Of a stretch of DNA of 21,227 nucleotides, positions 1-8,169 are shown piece by piece. The notes under the pieces were generated by a model. That model had not been told where the DNA came from and ran no database searches. It saw only the letters and a program-made list of their open reading frames with translations. A program made the position numbers and the translations under genes. How positions within the stretch are numbered: position 1 is the stretch's first letter; every line of letters starts with the position of its first letter. The DNA lies in assembly GCA_043778315.1 (NCBI GenBank), contig JAYWGJ010000285.1, positions 1-21,227 on the forward strand, written 5' to 3'. Origin of the DNA: JBEEMU01 sp043778315 (GTDB lineage Bacteria; Bacteroidota; Bacteroidia; Chitinophagales; Saprospiraceae).

Positions 1-1
1 A

Positions 2-3000
2 CTACCTGGCGGACAAATTTCGTTCGCGGCAAGTGTCTCTAACACACAAGGATGCCTGACGGTTCGCTTTACTTCTAATACAGACGGAGCGCAAGGCGCA
101 GGCTATATTGGTCAGCTATCTTGTACTAAGCCATGTCAATTAATTGTACCGCGCATAGAATTAAGTACTGCCAACCCTGCTATCGCTGCGGGCGATAGCG
201 CGGTGAACGTTTGTGTAGGCTCGGGTTTCCCTGTATCTATCGGCGCATCAGCTACTTTTCCACAAAGCGGTGTTATCTATCCGCAAAGCGACGCTTCGGC
301 GGTCTATAAATATGAATGGGGTGACGGTGCTATTTCTTACAGTATTGGCGCACCCGCACCACACACCGTAAGTCACTTCTATACCACGCCCGGTATTTAC
401 TATGTATATGTTACAGTTGCTGATGCGGATACGCTCTGCGGCGTTAAAGACGTGACTAAACTAAGGGTGCGCGTAGCCGCAACGCCGAGGTTTACAGGTA
501 CGATAGCAGGACAATCTACTATCTGCCTCGGGCAGACCGTCCCGCTCAATGCCACAGGTACAGTAGGCGGCGGCGGACCCGTAGGGTCGGTAGTTACTAC
601 TACCATAACAAGTGTTCCGCCAACCAGTGTTGCGGGTCAGTTTTGTCTGCCAGATAGACCAGCAGGGGTAATTACCTCCTATACCGATACGATTACCATG
701 ACAGGACTTGTAGGGGGTGTGATGACCGCCGCCTGTGGTCTGCGTAGCATCAATATGAATTTGCAACACTCGTTTATTGGTGACCTCAGTATTGATATGA
801 TTTGCCCTAACGGGCAATCCGTCAATTTGCTACCTTATCCTAATCTCTTAGGCGGTACGTTTTTCGGTCAAGCCAACGACCAAGCCTCTACTTGTACGGA
901 GGTAGCGCAAGGTGCGGATTACTCCTGGACAAATGTAAGCCCATTACACAATTATACAATGACGAATGCCACTGCCGCCAACGGCGGTATTGCTAACCTT
1001 ACCAATAATTTTAATCCTCCAGGTAGTGTTACTACTCCTGCCACTCTAACGACGGGTAGCTATCTGCCGCAACAGTCCTTAGCCAATTTTGCAGGTTGCC
1101 CGTACAACGGTAATTGGATTATCAAAGTAACAGATAATCAAAGTATCGATAATGGTATCATGTACAGTTGGGGTATCGCTTTTGACCCTTGTGCTTACCC
1201 TAACGTAGAGTCCTACACACCAATATTAGGTGGTGCGGGTTGGTTGCCAAACCCTGATATTATATCTACGGGTACTACGCCTTCGGGCGGACAAACGGTA
1301 TCTATATTACCAACGACCTTAGGACCAAATACTTATAGCTATCGGGCTACTTATGCCAATTTCCCTTGTACTTTCGATACTACTATTACTGTAAACGTAG
1401 TGCCATCGCCTACGTTGCCTACTACGCTAAAAGATACGTCTATCTGCGCCGCTACAAATGTGGCTTTGGTAGCGTCTGCGGTTGCGGCGTGTCCGCCAAT
1501 GCCTACCTTCGCTTTGTCACCAAATGCGCCTATTCCTGATAGTGGTGTGAATACAAACAACTTTGTTAATAGTGTAATGGCTGTAACAGGTGTACAGTGC
1601 AATGGCTCTACACTCGGTACAGGCGTGATTATTGATAGGGTTTGCCTTAATATTCCCCATACATGGGATTCCGATTTGGATATATATTTGGTAGGACCGA
1701 ACGGTACACAAATAGAACTCTCTACGGATAACGGCGGAGCATCTGCCAACTATACCAATACCTGTTTTACGGCTACCGCGACTACGTCAATTACCGTAGG
1801 TACGGCACCTTTTACAGGCAACTTTATACCCGAGCAGCCGTTCTCTACCTTTAACGGTTTAAATCCTGATGGAAACTGGACGTTAAGAGTAGGTGACGAT
1901 GTCGGGGGAGACACGGGTACGCTCGTCAATTGGAGCATCTTATTCTTACGCTCTAATAGTACTTCTTACCTTTGGTCGCCTGGCGGCGCAACTACATCGG
2001 CAATTACGGTGTCACCTGCCGCCACTACCACCTATACAGTAACGGCTACCTCCTTGAATGGCTGTAGCGTATCGCGCTCCGTAGTAGTCAATGTAGGCAG
2101 CATTGCTGCGCCTGCAATAACTTGTAGCGGTATTACCGCAAGTAGTGTGACCTACAACTGGAACACAGTAAGCGGTGCTACTTCTTACGAGGTCAGCCTC
2201 AACGGTGGTGCTACTTGGATTCCCGCTACCGCAGGCACTACTTATACGAGTACGGGTAATGCCGCCAATACCGCCGTGCCTATTCAGGTGCGTGGGGTAG
2301 GTGCTTGTTCGGCGGCTGTTGCTTCGCAAAGCTGTAGTACATTATCAACTTGTACCGCTATGGCTACCGCTACTCCTACGCAACTGACGTGCGGTCAAAA
2401 CAACGGCTCCATATTGGCAGCCACAACCAATACTACCGCACCTGTCACTTACGCATGGAACACCGTTCCTGGACAAAATACGGCTACCGCTACAAGTCTT
2501 GCGGCGGGTACTTATACCGTTACTGCCACAGATGCAGTAGGGTGTACGGCTACCGCTTCGGCTACCATCAATCCTAAAATAATACCTACGCCAAGCATTA
2601 CTGCGCCAAGCGCAATATTGACTTGTACTACCACCGCTATTACCTTAACTGCAACGGGCGGCGATACTTACTCTTGGTCAAATTTCTCTACGGCAAATAC
2701 CGCTACTGCTTCGGCAGTAGGTACTTATACCGTGACGGCTACACTCGCTTCGTCGGGTTGTACGGCAGTAAGCACCTTTGCGGTAACGCAAAACATAGTT
2801 CCGCCTACGCCTACTATTACCTCGCCTACTACGGTATTAACTTGTACTACTACAAGTATAGACCTTACAGCAGCAGGTGGCGATACCTACGCGTGGTCAA
2901 ACTCTACTTTTACTAATCCTACTTCGGTCAATGCAGTAGGTACTTATACCGTAACGGCAACTACTACCGCTAACGGTTGTACCGCTACCGCTACCGAAGC

Positions 3001-6000
3001 TATCACGCAAGACATCAGCCAACCTGCACCAATTATTACACCGGGCGCACTGAACGCGACTTGCGCTGTGCCTACCATTACCTTAACGGCAACGGGCGGC
3101 GATAGCTATGTATGGTTTAATGGTGCAATAACCACAAGTACTACCAATTTTAACGGCGGAACATTTACCGTTACGGCTACTAAGGCTTCAACAGGTTGTA
3201 CGGCTATCGCTACCATAACGGTAGGTAATGCGCCGTTGCCCACAGCTACTATATCGGCTACCCAAAACCCTACTTGCGCCGCGAGTGGCAATAATGGTCA
3301 GGCTACGGTAACGGGTACTACAGGGACAGCACCTTATAGCTATCTTTGGGATAACGGAGTCGTTACCGCTACGGTAACAAACCTGAACGCGGGTACACAC
3401 ACCGTTACCGTTACAGATGCTTCAGGTTGCTCGAGTATAACAAGTGTAACGCTTGTCGCACCAGTAGTGCAGACGGTTACTTTAACTACCATCGCTAATA
3501 CTTGTGGCTTAAATAACGGCTCATTGACTTCAAATGTGGTCGGTGGCTCAGGTAATTTTACTTACTTTTGGAATGGCGGTATCACTACACCGAACCGTAC
3601 AGGTTTGGGCGCAGGTAATTATAATGTTATCGTTACCGATGTAGCAACTCGTTGTACAGCCTCTGCATCTGCCACGCTTGTTCCGACAACAGCACCTGCC
3701 GTGACTTTATCGGCGCAGCAGCCTACTTGTGCCGTTTTGGGTACGCTTACCGCTAATGCAAGTAATGGACTTACGCCTTATACTTATGCGTGGTCGAATG
3801 GTGCAATAACAACTATGGGTCAAACGGGTTTAGCACCTAATACTTATACCGTAACCGTAACGGCGGGTACTTGTACCACTACGGCAAGCGCAACTTTGGT
3901 TGCTCCGCCAGTAGTTACGGCTATTATTACGGCGCAAGCCAACCCTAAATGTTTCGGTGTTTATGATGGCTCGGCTACCGTAACCGCAAGCGGAGGCAAT
4001 GGCACGCTTACCTATTTTTGGGATAACAGTGTGGTAACAGCAACAAACACAACCCTTTCAGCAGGAACACATACTGTTCAGGTGACAGACGCGAATACTT
4101 GCACCGCCACCGCAACAGTTACATTGGTTGATCCTACCGAAATAACAGCAACTACTACTTCTGCTAATGTGAAATGTTTTGGCGATGCCAACGGTACAGC
4201 TACCGTAAACGCTGTGGGCGGAACGGGTACTTTAACTTATTCGTGGAACACGACACCAGTACAAAATACAGCAACTGCAATAAACCTTGCACCAGGTACT
4301 TATACTTGTGTCGTTACAGATGCCAACCTTTGCCAACGTAATTACACCGCTTTTATTGGCGGACCAGGTCCATTAGTTGCGTTTCCAGTTTCGGGCGCAG
4401 TGAATTGTTTTGGTGGTAATAATGGTACAGTATCTGTTAGTGCAACAGGCGGAACGAGTCCATATACTTATGTATGGAGTGTGCTACCACCCAATACTAC
4501 ACCAGGTATTGGCAACTTAATATCGGGCAATTATACAGTTACCGTAACAGATGCAAATATGTGTAGCCTTACGGCAAGTGCTAATGTTGGTAGTCCAGGC
4601 GCGTTAGTGCTATATCCAGTTTCGGGTACCACGAAATGCTTTGGCGGCAACGACGGAACGGTATCTGTTAGTGCAACGGGCGGTACAGCACCATACGCTT
4701 ATTTATGGAATGCACCAGCTCCGAATACTACACCAGGTATTGGCAACTTAACATCAGGCAACTATACCGTTACGGTGACAGATATTAAAGGCTGTACTAC
4801 TACTGCGAATGCCAATGTTGGCAGTCCAGGCGTATTGGTTATTTATCCAGTTTCGGGCGTGGTTAAATGTTTTGGTGGCAACGACGGAACAGTATCGGTT
4901 AGCGCAACGGGCGGTACAGCACCATATACTTATTTATGGAATGCACCTGCGCCAAATACCACACCAGGTATTGGCAACTTAACATCGGGTAACTATACCG
5001 TTACGGTGACAGATGTAAATATGTGTACTATTACTGCGAATGCCAATGTTGGTAGTCCAGGCGCGTTAGTGCTATATCCAGTTTCGGGTACGGTAAAATG
5101 CTTTGGTGGCAACGACGGAACAGTGTCGGTTAGCGCAACGGGCGGTATAGCCCCATATACTTACTTATGGAACACACCAGCACCTAATACCACACCAGGT
5201 ATCGGCAGCTTAGCGTCGGGTAGCTATACGGTTATCATTACAGATGCCAATATGTGTACTACTACGGCAAGTGCCAATGTGGGTAGCCCAGGCGCGCTAA
5301 TCGCCTATCCAGTATCGGGAACGGTCAAATGCTTTGGCGGCAGCGACGGTACTGTATCGGTTAGCACAACGGGCGGTATAGCACCATATACTTATTTATG
5401 GAATACACCAGTACCTAATACCACACCAAGTATTGGCAGCTTAGCATCGGGTAACTATACGGTTATCATCACAGATGCCAATATGTGTACTACTACGGCA
5501 GGTGCCAATGTGGGTAGCCCAGGCGCATTAATAGCGTATCCAGTATCGGGTACGGTAAAATGCTTTGGGGGCAACGACGGAACGGTATCTGTTAGCGCAA
5601 CTGGTGGTACAGCTCCATATACTTATGTATGGAGTGTGCCTGCGCCCAATATTACATCAAGTATTGGTAATTTAACATCGGGTAACTATACCGTTACGGT
5701 GACAGATGCAAATATGTGTAGTGTCATTGCCAATGCCAATATCGGTAGTGCAGGTGCGTTAGTAGCCTATACAGTATCGGGAACGGTCAAATGTTTTGGC
5801 GAGAGCAACGGTACGGTATCTGTAAGTGCAGGCAACGGTACTGCTCCATATACTTATTCATGGAGTACAGCTACGCCAAATATCACACCAATTGTTGGTG
5901 GATTAGCAGAGGGAAATTATACGGTTACGGTAACCGATGCAAATATGTGTAGTGTTATTGCAAATGCCAATGTGGGCAGCCCAGGTGCCTTAGTATCTTA

Positions 6001-6943
6001 CCCAGTTTCGGGTATGGTTAGTTGCTTTGGTGGCAGCGATGGTGGGGTGTCTGTGACTTCGGGCGGCGGCGTAGGTCCATATACTTACTTATGGAATACC
6101 CAAACCGCGAACAATACGCCCGCTATCACTAGTCTTGCTATCGGTATTTATACGGTTACCGTAACAGATAGCAAAGGCTGCTCTTTGATAAGCAGTACTT
6201 ATGTGGGTGGGCCAGGACCATTAACCTTGTTGCCAACCTCAGGCGTGGTGAGATGCTTCGGAGGCAACGACGGTACTGTTTCAGTTGTTGCGGGAAGCGG
6301 CACGAGTCCATATACTTATTTATGGAGCGTACCTACATCGAACAATACACCAAGTTTAAACGGCTTGACACAAGGTATTTATACCGTAACGGTAACAGAT
6401 AGCAAAGGCTGCTCCTTAGTAAGTAGCTCTGTGGTAGGTAGCCCAGGTTTGCTCACCGTGAATGCAGGGCGCGACACTACCTTATTTATTGGCTCGAACC
6501 TGATACTCAACGCTACCAATATTACAGGTGGTAATTATGTGTGGACATCGAGCGAAACAGGTACAGTAGGCAACAGCAATCCGCTATTGGTTGTAGTCAA
6601 TACTTCGGGTACTTATACCGTATTGGTGACCAACGCCAACGGCTGTACCGCTACCGATAATTTGGTAGTGACGGCGCAGCCGCGTGATAACAATATGCCT
6701 AATGTATTTACGCCAAACAGCGACGGTATGAACGATAAGTTCTACATCGTTGGTGACGGTATAGAGGTGCAAGAGTTTAGAGTATTCAATCGCTGGGGGC
6801 AGGAGATTTATAACGCGGCACAGCCTTGGGACGGCAAGTTCTTAGGCGAAGACCAACCTATGGATACTTATGTATATGCTATAATATACAAAGTGAACGC
6901 CGAGGTGGTCAAAAAAAGCGGTGATTTCTTACTCGCACGATAG
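2..6943 (+). CDS. Giant SprB-like modular surface adhesin with T9SS type B C-terminal sorting domain (5' partial)
   Basis: A surface or secreted repeat protein, probably an adhesin exported by the type IX secretion system. The frame is open from base 2 with no stop, so 2313 residues are visible and the true start lies outside. A GTG at 203 could be mistaken for a start, but the upstream codons read as the end of a CUB-like domain (LTVRF..., closing Cys near 125). Domains by base position: PKD-like with a WGDG motif (about 300-490); P-domain-like, i.e. proprotein-convertase P/homo-B type (about 730-1190); a second P-domain (about 1620-1950); Ig-like (1964-2090); FN3-like (2108-2336); Ig/PKD-like modules with TATGGD motifs (2590-3215); SprB-type repeats with CFG/NG..., PYTYLW and GTYTVTVTD signatures (2350-2570, 3260-6484); a last Ig-like module; and a CHU_C / gliding-motility C-terminal domain (6689-6943) with PNVFTPNSDGMND and FNRWGQEIY, ending KSGDFLLAR. 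The passenger is rich in Thr, Ser, Gly and Asn. porP/sprF follows 134 bases downstream. The ligand cannot be told from sequence. Confidence 0.93.
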   Translation, partial: LPGGQISFAASVSNTQGCLTVRFTSNTDGAQGAGYIGQLSCTKPCQLIVPRIELSTANPAIAAGDSAVNVCVGSGFPVSIGASATFPQSGVIYPQSDASAVYKYEWGDGAISYSIGAPAPHTVSHFYTTPGIYYVYVTVADADTLCGVKDVTKLRVRVAATPRFTGTIAGQSTICLGQTVPLNATGTVGGGGPVGSVVTTTITSVPPTSVAGQFCLPDRPAGVITSYTDTITMTGLVGGVMTAACGLRSINMNLQHSFIGDLSIDMICPNGQSVNLLPYPNLLGGTFFGQANDQASTCTEVAQGADYSWTNVSPLHNYTMTNATAANGGIANLTNNFNPPGSVTTPATLTTGSYLPQQSLANFAGCPYNGNWIIKVTDNQSIDNGIMYSWGIAFDPCAYPNVESYTPILGGAGWLPNPDIISTGTTPSGGQTVSILPTTLGPNTYSYRATYANFPCTFDTTITVNVVPSPTLPTTLKDTSICAATNVALVASAVAACPPMPTFALSPNAPIPDSGVNTNNFVNSVMAVTGVQCNGSTLGTGVIIDRVCLNIPHTWDSDLDIYLVGPNGTQIELSTDNGGASANYTNTCFTATATTSITVGTAPFTGNFIPEQPFSTFNGLNPDGNWTLRVGDDVGGDTGTLVNWSILFLRSNSTSYLWSPGGATTSAITVSPAATTTYTVTATSLNGCSVSRSVVVNVGSIAAPAITCSGITASSVTYNWNTVSGATSYEVSLNGGATWIPATAGTTYTSTGNAANTAVPIQVRGVGACSAAVASQSCSTLSTCTAMATATPTQLTCGQNNGSILAATTNTTAPVTYAWNTVPGQNTATATSLAAGTYTVTATDAVGCTATASATINPKIIPTPSITAPSAILTCTTTAITLTATGGDTYSWSNFSTANTATASAVGTYTVTATLASSGCTAVSTFAVTQNIVPPTPTITSPTTVLTCTTTSIDLTAAGGDTYAWSNSTFTNPTSVNAVGTYTVTATTTANGCTATATEAITQDISQPAPIITPGALNATCAVPTITLTATGGDSYVWFNGAITTSTTNFNGGTFTVTATKASTGCTAIATITVGNAPLPTATISATQNPTCAASGNNGQATVTGTTGTAPYSYLWDNGVVTATVTNLNAGTHTVTVTDASGCSSITSVTLVAPVVQTVTLTTIANTCGLNNGSLTSNVVGGSGNFTYFWNGGITTPNRTGLGAGNYNVIVTDVATRCTASASATLVPTTAPAVTLSAQQPTCAVLGTLTANASNGLTPYTYAWSNGAITTMGQTGLAPNTYTVTVTAGTCTTTASATLVAPPVVTAIITAQANPKCFGVYDGSATVTASGGNGTLTYFWDNSVVTATNTTLSAGTHTVQVTDANTCTATATVTLVDPTEITATTTSANVKCFGDANGTATVNAVGGTGTLTYSWNTTPVQNTATAINLAPGTYTCVVTDANLCQRNYTAFIGGPGPLVAFPVSGAVNCFGGNNGTVSVSATGGTSPYTYVWSVLPPNTTPGIGNLISGNYTVTVTDANMCSLTASANVGSPGALVLYPVSGTTKCFGGNDGTVSVSATGGTAPYAYLWNAPAPNTTPGIGNLTSGNYTVTVTDIKGCTTTANANVGSPGVLVIYPVSGVVKCFGGNDGTVSVSATGGTAPYTYLWNAPAPNTTPGIGNLTSGNYTVTVTDVNMCTITANANVGSPGALVLYPVSGTVKCFGGNDGTVSVSATGGIAPYTYLWNTPAPNTTPGIGSLASGSYTVIITDANMCTTTASANVGSPGALIAYPVSGTVKCFGGSDGTVSVSTTGGIAPYTYLWNTPVPNTTPSIGSLASGNYTVIITDANMCTTTAGANVGSPGALIAYPVSGTVKCFGGNDGTVSVSATGGTAPYTYVWSVPAPNITSSIGNLTSGNYTVTVTDANMCSVIANANIGSAGALVAYTVSGTVKCFGESNGTVSVSAGNGTAPYTYSWSTATPNITPIVGGLAEGNYTVTVTDANMCSVIANANVGSPGALVSYPVSGMVSCFGGSDGGVSVTSGGGVGPYTYLWNTQTANNTPAITSLAIGIYTVTVTDSKGCSLISSTYVGGPGPLTLLPTSGVVRCFGGNDGTVSVVAGSGTSPYTYLWSVPTSNNTPSLNGLTQGIYTVTVTDSKGCSLVSSSVVGSPGLLTVNAGRDTTLFIGSNLILNATNITGGNYVWTSSETGTVGNSNPLLVVVNTSGTYTVLVTNANGCTATDNLVVTAQPRDNNMPNVFTPNSDGMNDKFYIVGDGIEVQEFRVFNRWGQEIYNAAQPWDGKFLGEDQPMDTYVYAIIYKVNAEVVKKSGDFLLAR
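4175..6484 (+). repeat. Ten in-frame 231-bp SprB-type repeat units inside the adhesin gene
   Basis: The Cys codon of each CFG motif falls at 4175, 4406, 4637, 4868, 5099, 5330, 5561, 5792, 6023 and 6254, exactly 231 bases (77 codons) apart. The unit before, at 3950, is 225 bases long. Each unit carries CFG..(N/D)GTVSV, PY(T/A)Y(L/V)W, (G/N)YTV and a second Cys in an ANMC or SKGC context, then a GSPGAL..YPVSG linker. The first and last units are the most diverged. Inner units share long stretches at the DNA level, for example around 4590-4630 against 5052-5092, and around 5240-5295 against 5471-5526. This points to unequal crossover or gene conversion between units. Read assembly may have collapsed or expanded the unit count. 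Confidence 0.92.
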
Positions 6944-6954
6944 TAGTATTTTAA

Positions 6955-7002
6955 TGGAAGAAAATAAGGTTTTTTTGTTGTAATAAATCTTATTTTCTTC
7001 CA
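6955..7002 (+). terminator. Stem-loop between the adhesin and porP/sprF genes
   Basis: TGGAAGAAAATAAG (6955-6968) pairs perfectly with CTTATTTTCTTCCA (6989-7002), giving a 14-bp stem around a 20-base loop that starts with a T-tract. ATTTTAAT just outside pairs with ATTAAAAT at about 7005-7012 through a small bulge. It begins 12 bases after the adhesin stop codon. It may be a terminator, a processing site or an mRNA 3'-end stabiliser. It lacks a GC-rich stem and a T-run directly after the stem, so it is not a classical intrinsic terminator and may only attenuate read-through into porP/sprF. Confidence 0.5.
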
Positions 7003-7077
7003 AATATTAAAATATTAATATTTATTACAAAAAATATTTATACCTTTACTTATCATTAAAACCCACTTTTCGAACAT

Positions 7078-8103
7078 ATGAGAAGTTTAAAATACATAGC
7101 CTTATCCGTTAGTACCTTATTGGCTGCTAACCTCACTGCGCAGGACGTTCATTTTTCGCAGTTCAACCTTTCACCGCTTACCCTAAACCCTGCATTGACA
7201 GGCGGTTATGAGGGTACGTTCCGCGTAGGCGGTATCTATCGCGACCAGTGGGCGAGTGTAGTGCAAGCGGCTAAGTTTACCACGCCGTCTGCCTATATCG
7301 ACGCGCCCTTGGTGCGCGGATTTGGTAAAAACGATTGGGTAGGTGCAGGTGCAGTCTTTTTATCTGATAAATCAGGTTCGGCGCAACTCACCAATCAGAC
7401 CGCTTTACTTTCTTTGGCTTACCACTTAGGTTTGGGCAAAAAAGGCAATTCTACCTTAGCTTTTGGGGTGCAAGGCGGTATCGTACAGAAAAAATTTGAC
7501 CGCACTTTGCTTTTGGGCGAAGATGGTATTTTGCAAGGCAAAACGGTAGGTACGTCCGACGTGTTTGCACAAACAAACACATCATACCCTGATTTTAGCG
7601 CAGGACTTAATTTTACTTCTACCTTGTCAAGCAAAGTGAACTTTAATATCGGTGCGTCAATGGCGCACTTACTTACCCCACGCGAAACTTTTGTTAGCAA
7701 AACAGAAAGTAACGAAAAATTGGCGCGCAGAGTGGCGGTTACCGCAGGTGCAAATATTGATTTTGGACAAAAAATGGTCTTGATGCCAAGCATTATGTAC
7801 TTAAATCAAGCCAAAGCATCGCAAATCAATGTGCAATCTTTACTCGGGTATCACCTTAACGCGGCGCGTGACATCACTGCCTTAGCAGGTTTGGGCTATC
7901 GTGCGACTAACGCAGATGCCATTTTTCCGATGGTAGGTATGCTGTATAAAGGATTGAAAGTAGGCGTTGCTTATGATATTAACGCGGCGGGTCTAAATCA
8001 GTATTCTGGTGGCAATGGTGGCTACGAAATAGGCGTGTCTTACATTGCGCGTATCAGCCGTATTCCTGTGGTAAAACCAGTATTATTTTGCCCACGTTTC
8101 TAA
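7078..8103 (+). CDS. PorP/SprF family type IX secretion outer-membrane protein
   Basis: 341 residues, the usual size for the PorP/SprF family. Residues 1-21 are a signal peptide (basic MRSLK, hydrophobic core, LTA before the Gln). The mature start QDVHFSQFNLSPLTLNPALTG is the family hallmark (DxHFSQF...PLxLNPALTG), followed by GTFRVGGIYRDQW. The rest alternates beta-strand-like segments, as in an outer-membrane barrel, and ends CPRF with a terminal Phe, typical of the family and of barrel proteins. Family members are outer-membrane partners of the T9SS; SprF in Flavobacterium is needed for SprB secretion, and other paralogues usually sit beside their cargo gene. Here it directly follows a sorting-domain adhesin, so I infer it serves that cargo. 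The ATG is preceded by AT-rich sequence with no Shine-Dalgarno. TACCTTTA at 7041 weakly resembles the Bacteroidetes -7 element (TAnnTTTG), but no clear -33 element is visible. Confidence 0.93.
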   Translation: MRSLKYIALSVSTLLAANLTAQDVHFSQFNLSPLTLNPALTGGYEGTFRVGGIYRDQWASVVQAAKFTTPSAYIDAPLVRGFGKNDWVGAGAVFLSDKSGSAQLTNQTALLSLAYHLGLGKKGNSTLAFGVQGGIVQKKFDRTLLLGEDGILQGKTVGTSDVFAQTNTSYPDFSAGLNFTSTLSSKVNFNIGASMAHLLTPRETFVSKTESNEKLARRVAVTAGANIDFGQKMVLMPSIMYLNQAKASQINVQSLLGYHLNAARDITALAGLGYRATNADAIFPMVGMLYKGLKVGVAYDINAAGLNQYSGGNGGYEIGVSYIARISRIPVVKPVLFCPRF

Positions 8104-8108
8104 TTTTT

Positions 8109-8128
8109 ACCAATCACAACCAATCACA
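8109..8128 (+). repeat. Perfect tandem decamer in the porP/sprF to porE-like gap
   Basis: ACCAATCACA occurs twice head to tail (8109-8118, 8119-8128), with a partial third copy GCCAATCG at 8135-8142. It lies in the 66-base gap between the two genes. A ten-base period is about one helical turn, so it could be a regulator site, but this is only suggestive. No convincing Bacteroidetes promoter was seen in the gap, and read-through from porP/sprF is plausible. Confidence 0.35.
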
Positions 8129-8169
8129 TATAAAGCCAATCGTTCTAGTAAAATATATACATTATAATA

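Noticed and set aside
2350..2916. Tyr/Arg-rich small open frames on the + strand within the adhesin (2350-2577, 2623-2916)
   Set aside because: They are shifted-frame readings of the Thr/Ala-rich repeat region; the Tyr and Arg richness comes directly from TAC/CGG-type codons read out of frame.
4175..6484. CRISPR array or satellite repeat
   Set aside because: The 231-base period is in frame, each unit translates to a recognised SprB-type module, and there are no short repeats separated by unique spacers.
6944..7077. Strong Bacteroidetes promoter for porP/sprF
   Set aside because: TACCTTTA at 7041 is near the -7 consensus, but no TTTG-like -33 element stands at the right distance, so it is mentioned only as weak evidence under the gene.
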